Shown here: positions 57,192 through 64,000 of the stretch, in pieces
Layout: each line of letters opens with the position of its first letter
Position numbering within the stretch: position 1 is the first letter of the stretch
NCBI RefSeq assembly: GCF_009208735.1
Contig: NZ_WFLJ01000003.1
Location: forward strand, 310,001-374,000
Direction of reading: 5' to 3'
Origin: Janthinobacterium rivuli
GTDB taxonomy: Bacteria; Pseudomonadota; Gammaproteobacteria; Burkholderiales; Burkholderiaceae_D
Length of the DNA: 64,000 nucleotides
The notes under the pieces: model-generated
What the model saw: only the letters and a program-made list of their open reading frames with translations
Databases searched by the model: none
Told to the model about the DNA's origin: nothing
Position numbers and translations under genes: made by a program

Positions 57192-59243
57192 ATGGCTCAT
57201 ATATCCACCCTGCAAAGCCTGATCGCCGGCCGCTGGCTGGGCGAAAGCGCCGCCGTGCCCCTGCACAGCGCCCTGAACAACCGTGTCATCTATCACACGC
57301 ACGCGGAAAAGATCGACTTCGACGAAGCCGTCACGTATGCGCGCAAGACCGGCGTGCCGGGGCTGATGGCGCTCGACTTCCAGCAGCGCGCCGCGCGCCT
57401 GAAGGCGCTGGCCCTGTACCTGGTCGAGCGCAAGGAAGAACTGTATGCGATCTCGCACCTGTCGGGCGCCACGCGCGCCGACAGCTGGGTCGACATCGAA
57501 GGCGGCACGGGTACCCTGTTCGCCTACGCCAGCATGGGCAGCAACGAGCTGCCGTCGTCGAACGTGCTGCATGAAGGCCCGGCCATCGCGCTGGGCAAGA
57601 AGGGCGGTTTCGCCGGCACGCACATCCTGGTACCGCGCGGCGGCCTGGCCGTGCACATCAACGCCTTCAACTTCCCCATCTGGGGCTTGCTGGAAAAATT
57701 CGCGCCCAGCTTCCTGGCGGCCATGCCCTGCATCGCCAAGCCGGCCACGGCGACGAGCTATCTGACGCAGGCCGTCGTGCGCATGATGCATGAATCGGGC
57801 TTGCTGCCGGCCGGCAGCCTGCAGCTGGTGATCGGCTCCACGGGCGACTTGCTGGACCGCCTGAACGGCCAGGACTTCGTCACGTTTACGGGATCGGCCG
57901 CGACGGCCGCCAAGCTGCGCACGAATCCGAACCTGATCGCCCAGTCAGTGCCTTTCAACGGTGAAGCCGATTCGCTCAACTGCGCCATCCTGGCGCCGGA
58001 CGTCACGCCCGACGATGTGGAATTCGACCTGTTCGTCAAGGAAGTCGTGCGCGAAATGACGGGCAAGTCGGGCCAGAAGTGCACGGCGATTCGCCGCATC
58101 ATCGTGCCCGAGCACCTGATGGACGCCGTCGGCACGCGTCTGCGTGAACGCCTGGCCAAGGTGGTGGTGGGCGACCCGTCCATCGAAGGCGTGCGCATGG
58201 GTGCGCTGGCCTCGAAAGAGCAGCAGAACGACGTGGCGGAACGGGTCGCCACGCTCTCGCAGGGCAACGAGGTGGTGTTCGGCGCGGCTGACGGTTTCAA
58301 TCCTCTGGGCGATGGCGCCGTTGACGGCAGCTTCTTCTCGCCGACATTGCTGCTGTGCCGCGACGCCTTCGGCAACGACGCCGTGCATGACGTGGAAGCA
58401 TTCGGCCCCGTCAGCACCATGATGGGCTACCACGATATCGATGAAGCGCTGGCCCTGGCCGCGCGCGGCAAGGGCAGCCTGGTGAGCACCCTGGTGACGC
58501 GCGATCCGAAGATCGCCGCGCGCGTGGTGCCGCAAGTGGCGGCCACGCATGGCCGTGTGCACGTGCTCGAGCGCGTGGCCTCCGTCGATTCGACCGGCCA
58601 TGGCTCGCCCTTGCCGCAACTGAAGCACGGCGGCCCTGGCCGCGCGGGCGGCGGCGAGGAACTGGGCGGCGTGCGCGCCGTGCGCCACTACCTGCAACGG
58701 GCGGCCGTGCAAGGCTCGCCGACCATGCTGGCGGCCATTACCGGCGAGTACGTGCGCGGCGCGGACGTCAACGAAAGCCCGATCCATCCGTTCCGCAAGC
58801 ACTTCGAAGACTTGAAGACGGGCGACTCGCTGCTCACGCACCGGCGCACCGTCAGCGAAGCGGACATCGTCGCCTTCGGCGGCATCTCGGGCGATTTCTT
58901 CTACATGCACTTCGACGAAATCGCGGCCAAGGAATCGCAGTTCGGCAAGCGCATCGCCCATGGCTACTTCGTGCTGTCGGCCGCCGCCGGCCTGTTCGTC
59001 TCGCCTGGCGTCGGGCCCGTGCTGGCCAACTATGGCCTGGACAACCTGCGCTTTGTCGCCCCCGTCGCCATCGGCGACACCATCCGCGCGCGCCTGACCT
59101 GCAAGCGCAAGGTCGACCGCAACCGCAAGGACGTCTTCGGCGTGGGCCAGGGCGTGGTCGCGTGGGACGTGCAGGTGACCAACCAGAACGAGGAACTGGT
59201 GGCCAGCTACGACATCCTGACCCTCGTTTCCAAGCGCGAGTAA
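57192..59243 (+). CDS. paaZ: Bifunctional oxepin-CoA hydrolase/aldehyde dehydrogenase PaaZ
   Basis: 683 residues from the ATG at 57192 (ACGGAGAAACCAC upstream). The N-terminal aldehyde dehydrogenase has catalytic Cys297 in [23 protein letters not shown] is the nucleotide-binding stretch. The C-terminal MaoC-like hydratase begins near residue 530 and includes [25 protein letters not shown] (in part). PaaZ opens the oxepin ring and oxidises the aldehyde, avoiding a reactive cyclic product. Confidence 0.96.
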   Translation: MAHISTLQSLIAGRWLGESAAVPLHSALNNRVIYHTHAEKIDFDEAVTYARKTGVPGLMALDFQQRAARLKALALYLVERKEELYAISHLSGATRADSWVDIEGGTGTLFAYASMGSNELPSSNVLHEGPAIALGKKGGFAGTHILVPRGGLAVHINAFNFPIWGLLEKFAPSFLAAMPCIAKPATATSYLTQAVVRMMHESGLLPAGSLQLVIGSTGDLLDRLNGQDFVTFTGSAATAAKLRTNPNLIAQSVPFNGEADSLNCAILAPDVTPDDVEFDLFVKEVVREMTGKSGQKCTAIRRIIVPEHLMDAVGTRLRERLAKVVVGDPSIEGVRMGALASKEQQNDVAERVATLSQGNEVVFGAADGFNPLGDGAVDGSFFSPTLLLCRDAFGNDAVHDVEAFGPVSTMMGYHDIDEALALAARGKGSLVSTLVTRDPKIAARVVPQVAATHGRVHVLERVASVDSTGHGSPLPQLKHGGPGRAGGGEELGGVRAVRHYLQRAAVQGSPTMLAAITGEYVRGADVNESPIHPFRKHFEDLKTGDSLLTHRRTVSEADIVAFGGISGDFFYMHFDEIAAKESQFGKRIAHGYFVLSAAAGLFVSPGVGPVLANYGLDNLRFVAPVAIGDTIRARLTCKRKVDRNRKDVFGVGQGVVAWDVQVTNQNEELVASYDILTLVSKRE

Positions 59244-59269
59244 GGCACACTGGCAGGACGGATATGACC

Positions 59270-59310
59270 GGCGCCGCCTGCGATGTTCGCGTGGGCGGCG
59301 CCTTTTTTTT
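59270..59310 (+). terminator. Rho-independent terminator after paaZ
   Basis: GGCGCCGCC at 59270-59278 pairs exactly with GGCGGCGCC at 59294-59302, followed by eight T. It closes the paa cluster, 26 bases after the paaZ stop and 12 bases before the amidase start. Amidase expression must therefore rely on read-through or on a promoter inside this short gap, which I do not see. Confidence 0.85.
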
Positions 59311-59322
59311 GGGAGAGATGCA

Positions 59323-60798
59323 ATGCGCAAGGAAGACGACCAACCCTCCATCGCCGTGCAGGCGCAACTGGCCCTGAGCGCCAGCGATGCCGTGGCGGCC
59401 ATCGCCAACGGCAGCCTGAATGCGGTCGATTACATGACCACCCTGCTGGCGCAGGCGCGCGCGCGGGCCGGCTTGAACAGCCTGATCACGCTCAACGCGG
59501 ATGCGGCGCTGGCCGCCGCCGCGCGTGTCGATGCGGCGCGCGCGGCGGGCCAGCCCTTGCCGCGGCTGGCCGGCTTGCCTATCGTAGTCAAGGACAATAT
59601 CGATACGCGCGGCATGCCGACGACGGCCGGCACGCCGGCCTTGCGCGATTGGTATCCAGCCGCGCATGCGCCCAGCGTGCAGCGGCTGCTTGACGCGGGC
59701 GCCATTGTACTGGGCAAGGCGAACATGCATGAGCTGGCGTTTGGCGCCACCAGCACGAATTTTTCCAGCTTCGCCGGGCATGTCAAGAATCCGTATGACG
59801 GCGCGCGCATCCCGGGCGGTTCTTCCGGCGGCACGGCGGCAGCCATCGCCGCGCGCATCGCGCCGGCCGGCCTGGGCACGGACACGGGCGGCTCCACGCG
59901 CGTGCCGGCCGCCCTGTGCGGCATCGCCGGTTTGCGCCCGTCGGTCGGTGATGGCGGCGCCGAGCGCCGCTACGATTCCAGCGGCACGGTCCCCATCAGC
60001 CATACGCGCGACACGGTGGGGCCGATGGCGCGTACGGTGGCCGACCTGGCACTGCTCGACAGCGTGCTGTCCGGCCGGATGTTGCCATCGCCGGAACCGC
60101 TGGCGGGCTTGCGTTTCGGCGTGCCCGCCGCTTTCTGGCAGCCGCTCGATGCCGACGTGGCGGCCGTGATGACGCAGGCCCGCGAGACCCTGGCGCGGGC
60201 GGGCGTCGTGCTGGTCGATATCGGCATGCAAGACGTGATGGAAGTCAACGGCAAGGTATCGTTCCCGCTGGCGCTGCACGAGCCGCGCCAGGCGATTCCC
60301 GCCTACCTGGCCGCTGGCGGCGCGCAGATCACGCTGGACGATATCGCCGCGCAGGTGGCCAGCCCCGACGTACGGCACGCGTTTGGCGCCATCATCGCCG
60401 ATGCGTTTGGCGCCGCGTATCCCGACGCCTTGCAGGTGCAGCGGCCCCGCCTGCAGGCGCTGTACCGCGACTATTTCGCGCGGCACCGGCTGGACGCGAT
60501 CTTTTTCCCCACCACGCCCGTGTGCGCCGTGCCCATCGACGGCGTGCATGGCTCGTCGACGATCGCGGTGGCCGGTGGCGCGGCCGGCGACGCGTTCACC
60601 ACCCTGATCCGCAATACGGACCCGGCCAGCAACGCGGGCATTCCCGGTTTGTCGCTGCCGGCGGGGATCACGGCAACCGGTCTGCCGGTGGGGATGGAGA
60701 TCGACGGGCCGCTGGGCAGCGACAGCCGGCTGCTGGCCATCGGCCTGTCGCTCGAGGGCCTGTTCGGCACCTTGCCGGCGCCGTCGGCGTGCACTTGA
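59323..60798 (+). CDS. Amidase signature family enzyme
   Basis: 491 residues; GGGAGAGATGCA precedes the ATG. The Ser-cisSer-Lys triad is Lys90 (IVVKDNID), Ser167 (GGSSGG) and Ser191 (DTGGSTRVPA), with the spacing usual in the family. YDSSGTVPISHTRDTVGPMARTV (in part) resembles enzymes annotated as indoleacetamide hydrolase. It could release an aryl-acetic acid for the neighbouring paa pathway; that is inference, as the substrate cannot be read from sequence. Confidence 0.87.
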   Translation: MRKEDDQPSIAVQAQLALSASDAVAAIANGSLNAVDYMTTLLAQARARAGLNSLITLNADAALAAAARVDAARAAGQPLPRLAGLPIVVKDNIDTRGMPTTAGTPALRDWYPAAHAPSVQRLLDAGAIVLGKANMHELAFGATSTNFSSFAGHVKNPYDGARIPGGSSGGTAAAIAARIAPAGLGTDTGGSTRVPAALCGIAGLRPSVGDGGAERRYDSSGTVPISHTRDTVGPMARTVADLALLDSVLSGRMLPSPEPLAGLRFGVPAAFWQPLDADVAAVMTQARETLARAGVVLVDIGMQDVMEVNGKVSFPLALHEPRQAIPAYLAAGGAQITLDDIAAQVASPDVRHAFGAIIADAFGAAYPDALQVQRPRLQALYRDYFARHRLDAIFFPTTPVCAVPIDGVHGSSTIAVAGGAAGDAFTTLIRNTDPASNAGIPGLSLPAGITATGLPVGMEIDGPLGSDSRLLAIGLSLEGLFGTLPAPSACT

Positions 60799-61155
60799 CG
60801 CGATAGCGAGCGTACTGGCGCGCCAGGCCGGGCGCCAGCGCTTCCTGCCCGCTGAACTATCCACAAGTGCATGAAAAATATAGCGAATGTGTGGTTTTGC
60901 GCGGCGTGCTATTTAGATAAACCCCTCTAGAATGCGTGCTTTTTCCTTCAAAATCGGCGAAATTGCGCCTTGCCTCAAGAAAACTTTCCAACGTAAAACC
61001 TTTTCTCTGTAGCATGGTTTTACTCACTGGTCACGCCGCCTGGCACGCTCCACGCCGCGCTGGCGGCGCAGAAAAAACGGACCCGGCCTTTTACGGCCGG
61101 TGAGCCAACGACCTCGAGCCCAATCCACGTTCACCGCTACGGGTATTTAATTACT
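60799..61155. other. Intergenic region upstream of the porin
   Basis: 357 bases without a convincing ORF. A TAGAAT at 60928-60933 is a possible -10 without a good -35. CCGGCC-TTTTAC-GGCCGG near 61091-61108 is a short hairpin in the presumed leader. No sigma-54 or sigma-28 consensus was found. Confidence 0.4.
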
Positions 61156-62418
61156 ATGAATAAACACGTCCTGATTTTCCTGCTGGCCATGCCCCTGGCC
61201 ATCAGCCATGCCTATGCCGAAGAGGTCACCGGCCCCGCGGTCAAGATCAGCGGTTACGGCAGTGCCGCCCTGACCATGGCCGATACCGACAGCGCGCAGT
61301 TCGCGCGCCCGAATCAGGCCGCCGGCGCCGGCCGCACCGCCCGCACCGGCATCGATTCCAACCTGGGCCTGCAGGCCAATGTCACCGTCAACCCGTGGCT
61401 GTCGGCCACCGTGCAGGGACTGGCGCGCAAGGATGGCGAGGATGATGTTGGCGCCGAACTGGCGTGGGCCTTTGCCAAGGCCAAGGTATCGGACAGCTTC
61501 AGCGTACGCGTCGGCCGCATGGGTTTGCCCGTCTTCATGATTTCCGATTACCGCAACGTCGGCTACGCCAACACCATGCTGCGCCCGCCCGGCGAAATGT
61601 ATTCGCAGGTGCCCCTCAACAGCATCGACGGCATCGACGGCACCTACCAGTTCAGCGCGGGCGACACCGGCATCACCACGCAACTGGCGCTGGGCCGCAC
61701 CAAGGCCACCCTGGCCACGGGTCCCGCTTCGACCGTGCAGGTGGAAGGCAAGTCCATCGTCGGCCTCAACGTGGTGGCCGAACATGGTCCCGTCACCGTG
61801 CGTTTCGGCCGGGCCGAGACCAGGCTGACGATCAACGATTCGCCCAGCCTGAATACCTTGATGGGCAGCTTGCGCGCGGCCGGCGGCGGCTACAGGATCG
61901 GCCAGCTGGGCGAGCTGGCCGATGCGCTGGAAGTGAAGGACAAGAAGGCGTCGTTCACGTCCGTGGGCCTGGGCCTGGACTGGAACAATGTGCTGCTGCA
62001 GTCCGAATATGCGCAGCGCAAGACGGACAGCTACGTCAGCGACAGCACCTCGTGGTACGTGATGGGCGGCTACCGCATCGGCGCCTTCCTGCCCTATTAC
62101 AGCCACGCCAGCCTGAAGGCCGATGGCCGCGTGAACAACACCGTGCCGGCTGCCTGCCCGGCCGGTTATCCGGCCGCCTGCACGCCGACCCTGCGCGCGC
62201 TGTCGGCCGGCGTCGAGACCCTGGCCACCATGCGCAACCAGCTGGAGCAATCGACGGACAGCATCGGCGTGCGCTGGGATTTCCACCGTTCGGCCGCGCT
62301 GAAAGTGCAGATCGACCGCATCATGCCGAAGAATGGCCCGGGCCTGTTCGTGCAAGCCAAGCCAGGCTTCCATGGCCCCGTCACGGTGGCCGCGGTCTCC
62401 ATCGATTTCGTTTTCTAA
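61156..62418 (+). CDS. Outer-membrane porin-like beta-barrel protein
   Basis: 420 residues. The signal peptide (HVLIFLLAMPLAISHAYA) is followed by alternating amphipathic strands, beginning VKISGYGSAALTM and ending AAVSIDFVF with the C-terminal phenylalanine that marks outer-membrane barrels. FSVRVGRMGLPVFMISDYRNVGYANTM (in part) resembles the barrel/plug region of porin family proteins. No clear substrate. Ten bases separate it from the PstS-like gene, so they are co-transcribed. Confidence 0.82.
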   Translation: MNKHVLIFLLAMPLAISHAYAEEVTGPAVKISGYGSAALTMADTDSAQFARPNQAAGAGRTARTGIDSNLGLQANVTVNPWLSATVQGLARKDGEDDVGAELAWAFAKAKVSDSFSVRVGRMGLPVFMISDYRNVGYANTMLRPPGEMYSQVPLNSIDGIDGTYQFSAGDTGITTQLALGRTKATLATGPASTVQVEGKSIVGLNVVAEHGPVTVRFGRAETRLTINDSPSLNTLMGSLRAAGGGYRIGQLGELADALEVKDKKASFTSVGLGLDWNNVLLQSEYAQRKTDSYVSDSTSWYVMGGYRIGAFLPYYSHASLKADGRVNNTVPAACPAGYPAACTPTLRALSAGVETLATMRNQLEQSTDSIGVRWDFHRSAALKVQIDRIMPKNGPGLFVQAKPGFHGPVTVAAVSIDFVF

Positions 62419-62428
62419 GGAGCGCCGC

Positions 62429-62836
62429 ATGAAACCATTGATCTTGAATGTGGCTGCCTTGCTGGCGTTGTCGAGCGCTGTTCCCGCCATGGCCGAAGTG
62501 GTCGTGGTGGTCAATCCGAAGAGCGCCGCCGGCGCCATGACGAACGAACAGGTGGCGCAATTTTTTCTCGGTAAATCGACGGCCATGACGCCGATCGACC
62601 AGCCGGAAAGTGCTCCCGTGCGCGCCGAGTTCTACAAGAAAGTGGCGGACAAGGAGCCATCGCAAGCGAAGGCCCTGTGGTCCAAGCTGGTCTTTACGGG
62701 CAAGGCGACCTTGCCGAAGGAAGTGGCCAATAGCGCCGACGTGAAGAAGGCCGTCGCGGCCGATCCGAAAGCCATTGGCTATATCGAAAAGAGTGCCGTC
62801 GACGGTACCGTCAAAGTGGTGCTGACGGCGCCATAA
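62429..62836 (+). CDS. Small PstS-like periplasmic substrate-binding protein
   Basis: 135 residues from the ATG at 62429 (AAGGAGCGCCGC upstream). A signal peptide ([18 protein letters not shown]) precedes a single half of a phosphate-binding-like fold: [24 protein letters not shown], then [10 protein letters not shown] and [10 protein letters not shown]. At about 115 mature residues it is far shorter than full PstS, so a complete two-lobed site is unlikely. It sits between a porin and a chemoreceptor, suggesting a sensory role. Confidence 0.85.
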   Translation: MKPLILNVAALLALSSAVPAMAEVVVVVNPKSAAGAMTNEQVAQFFLGKSTAMTPIDQPESAPVRAEFYKKVADKEPSQAKALWSKLVFTGKATLPKEVANSADVKKAVAADPKAIGYIEKSAVDGTVKVVLTAP

Positions 62837-62897
62837 AGCCGGTTCGGGCCGCGCGCCATGCGGCGGCCCGATACATCATCCACATCAGGAGACAGCA

Positions 62898-64000
62898 ATG
62901 AGCATCAAACGCAAGATATGGGCGCTGCCCGTCGTCTCGGCCGTGATTTTCGGTCTGGGGCTGGCCGTCAGCGCCTATCTGTCCACGGCCACGCTCAATT
63001 CCATTCACGCCACCGAAAGCGCCGATTACCCGGTGCTCGACATGGCCAAGTCGCTGACCCTGGACGTGGCCGCCGTCGGCGACGCCCTGCGCGATGCCGT
63101 CAGCGAAGGCGACAAGGAGCGTATCGGGCAAGTCGGCGGCCAGGCCGTCAAGCTGCGCGAAAAACTGGTCGCCTTCGCGGCGATCCCCGGCCAGAGCGAG
63201 CAGGGCGCGCGCCTGGCCAGGGAATTCGATGCCTATTATGCGCCGGCGCTGAGCGCGGCGCGCATCATGCTGGAAATGGAAGAGGGCGACCCGCAAGCGA
63301 CCGTGGCGCGCATGCAGGGCGCGCTGGCGGTGCTCAACACGGACCTGGCAAAGACCAATGAGCAGGCGCAAGCGCAGTTCAAGCAGGGCATCGAACGCAG
63401 CGCGGCCAACGTGCGCAATGCGCTCAATACCAGCATCGCCGTGGCGCTGGCCGTCATCGTCTGCCTGGTGGCCGTGTCGCATTTCGTCGTGCGCGCCATC
63501 TGGCAGCAGCTGGGCGGCGAACCCGAATATGCGCGCCAGATCGCGCGCGCCGTGGCCGATGGCGACCTCTCGATGGAGATCGCCACCGAGGCGGGAGACC
63601 AGGCCAGCCTGCTGGCGGCGCTGAAGGACATGCGCGCCAAGCTCGGTGGCATGGTCTCCGATATCAAGGCGTCGGCCGAAACCATCCAGGTGGCCAGCGC
63701 GGAAATCGCCCAGGGCAATGCGGACCTGGCCGCGCGCACGGAATCGCAGGCGGGCAGCCTGGACCAGACGGCGCGCAGCATGGACAGCCTGACCTCCACC
63801 GTGCGCGACAACGCCGCCAACGCGGGCCAGGCGCATGAACTGGTGCTGTCGGCCTCCTCGGTTGCCGTGAAGGGCGGGCAGGTGGTCAGCCAGGTGGTCA
63901 CCACCATGGGCGAGATCAACGATTCATCCAGACGCATCGTCGATATCATCGGCGTCATCGACGGCATCGCCTTCCAGACGAACATCCTGGCCTTGAATGC
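62898..64000 (+). CDS. Methyl-accepting chemotaxis protein (truncated by window end)
   Basis: The ATG at 62898 follows AGGAGACAGCA, and the frame is open to the window edge (367 codons). TM1 lies at about 8-28, a periplasmic helical region ([20 protein letters not shown] in part) to about 170, TM2 about 178-198, then HAMP ([20 protein letters not shown]) and the signalling bundle up to the conserved tip ([10 protein letters not shown]). It is 61 bases after the PstS-like gene and probably in the same operon. Confidence 0.93.
   Translation, partial: MSIKRKIWALPVVSAVIFGLGLAVSAYLSTATLNSIHATESADYPVLDMAKSLTLDVAAVGDALRDAVSEGDKERIGQVGGQAVKLREKLVAFAAIPGQSEQGARLAREFDAYYAPALSAARIMLEMEEGDPQATVARMQGALAVLNTDLAKTNEQAQAQFKQGIERSAANVRNALNTSIAVALAVIVCLVAVSHFVVRAIWQQLGGEPEYARQIARAVADGDLSMEIATEAGDQASLLAALKDMRAKLGGMVSDIKASAETIQVASAEIAQGNADLAARTESQAGSLDQTARSMDSLTSTVRDNAANAGQAHELVLSASSVAVKGGQVVSQVVTTMGEINDSSRRIVDIIGVIDGIAFQTNILALN

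Noticed and set aside
58852-60864. 670-codon minus-strand frame opposite paaZ and the amidase
   Set aside because: Composition is low-complexity Arg/Ala/Gly with no motif, and two well-supported genes lie on the other strand.

Overview
The window is GC-rich, densely coded DNA from a Gram-negative proteobacterium. The gene set suggests a betaproteobacterium of the Oxalobacteraceae, possibly Janthinobacterium-like: a DUF2863 protein, a DarP/YjgA and PmbA divergent pair, several chemoreceptors, a hut operon using the HutF/HutG route, and a paa cluster under PaaX. The taxon is inferred from gene content; no rRNA or tRNA gene was seen.

Layout. 1-1818: the tail of a probable 2OG-Fe(II) oxygenase and an MscS-type channel. 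1826-5927 (minus): an AT-richer island with a zinc-metallopeptidase protein resembling type VI secretion effectors, followed by six tandem, tightly spaced paralogues encoding small exported proteins, probably a periplasmic immunity array. 6047-8402: a GNAT acetyltransferase and an amidohydrolase carrying an apparent one-base frameshift. 8426-17297: a complete histidine-utilisation operon (hutU-H-G-F-D-I) behind a promoter with a HutC-like operator, ending in a fused substrate-binding/permease ABC protein of the quaternary-amine type. 17309-26794: housekeeping and accessory genes, including three very small ORFs (59, 45 and 43 aa), a GNAT/EamA pair, a glycine-zipper lipoprotein, two DNA-repair glycosylases, an HDOD protein, and a chemoreceptor paired with an exported Cache-domain protein. 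27077-41287: a KamA-family radical SAM enzyme with an MFS transporter, FAH-family and carboxymuconolactone-decarboxylase-family enzymes, a trypsin-like protease, an esterase with MogA, DarP and PmbA, a dihaem cytochrome c peroxidase, a chemoreceptor, an M14 carboxypeptidase and a small hypothetical protein.

41402-59243 is a phenylacetate catabolic cluster. PaaX is divergent from paaA-B-C-D-E-G-H-I-K-J, which is followed by a complete branched-chain-amino-acid-type ABC transporter (five genes), paaY and paaZ. PaaK activates phenylacetate to its CoA thioester, PaaABCE (with PaaD for maturation) epoxidises the ring, PaaG isomerises it to the oxepin, PaaZ opens and oxidises it, and PaaJ and PaaH carry out the beta-oxidation-like steps. 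A paaF gene is not in the window. A terminator separates paaZ from an amidase. The window ends with a porin, a small PstS-like periplasmic protein and a chemoreceptor truncated by the window edge.

The strongest candidate for an undescribed system is the metallopeptidase plus six-member exported paralogue array at 1826-5927. It has a composition break inside the effector gene and signs of recombination between copies.
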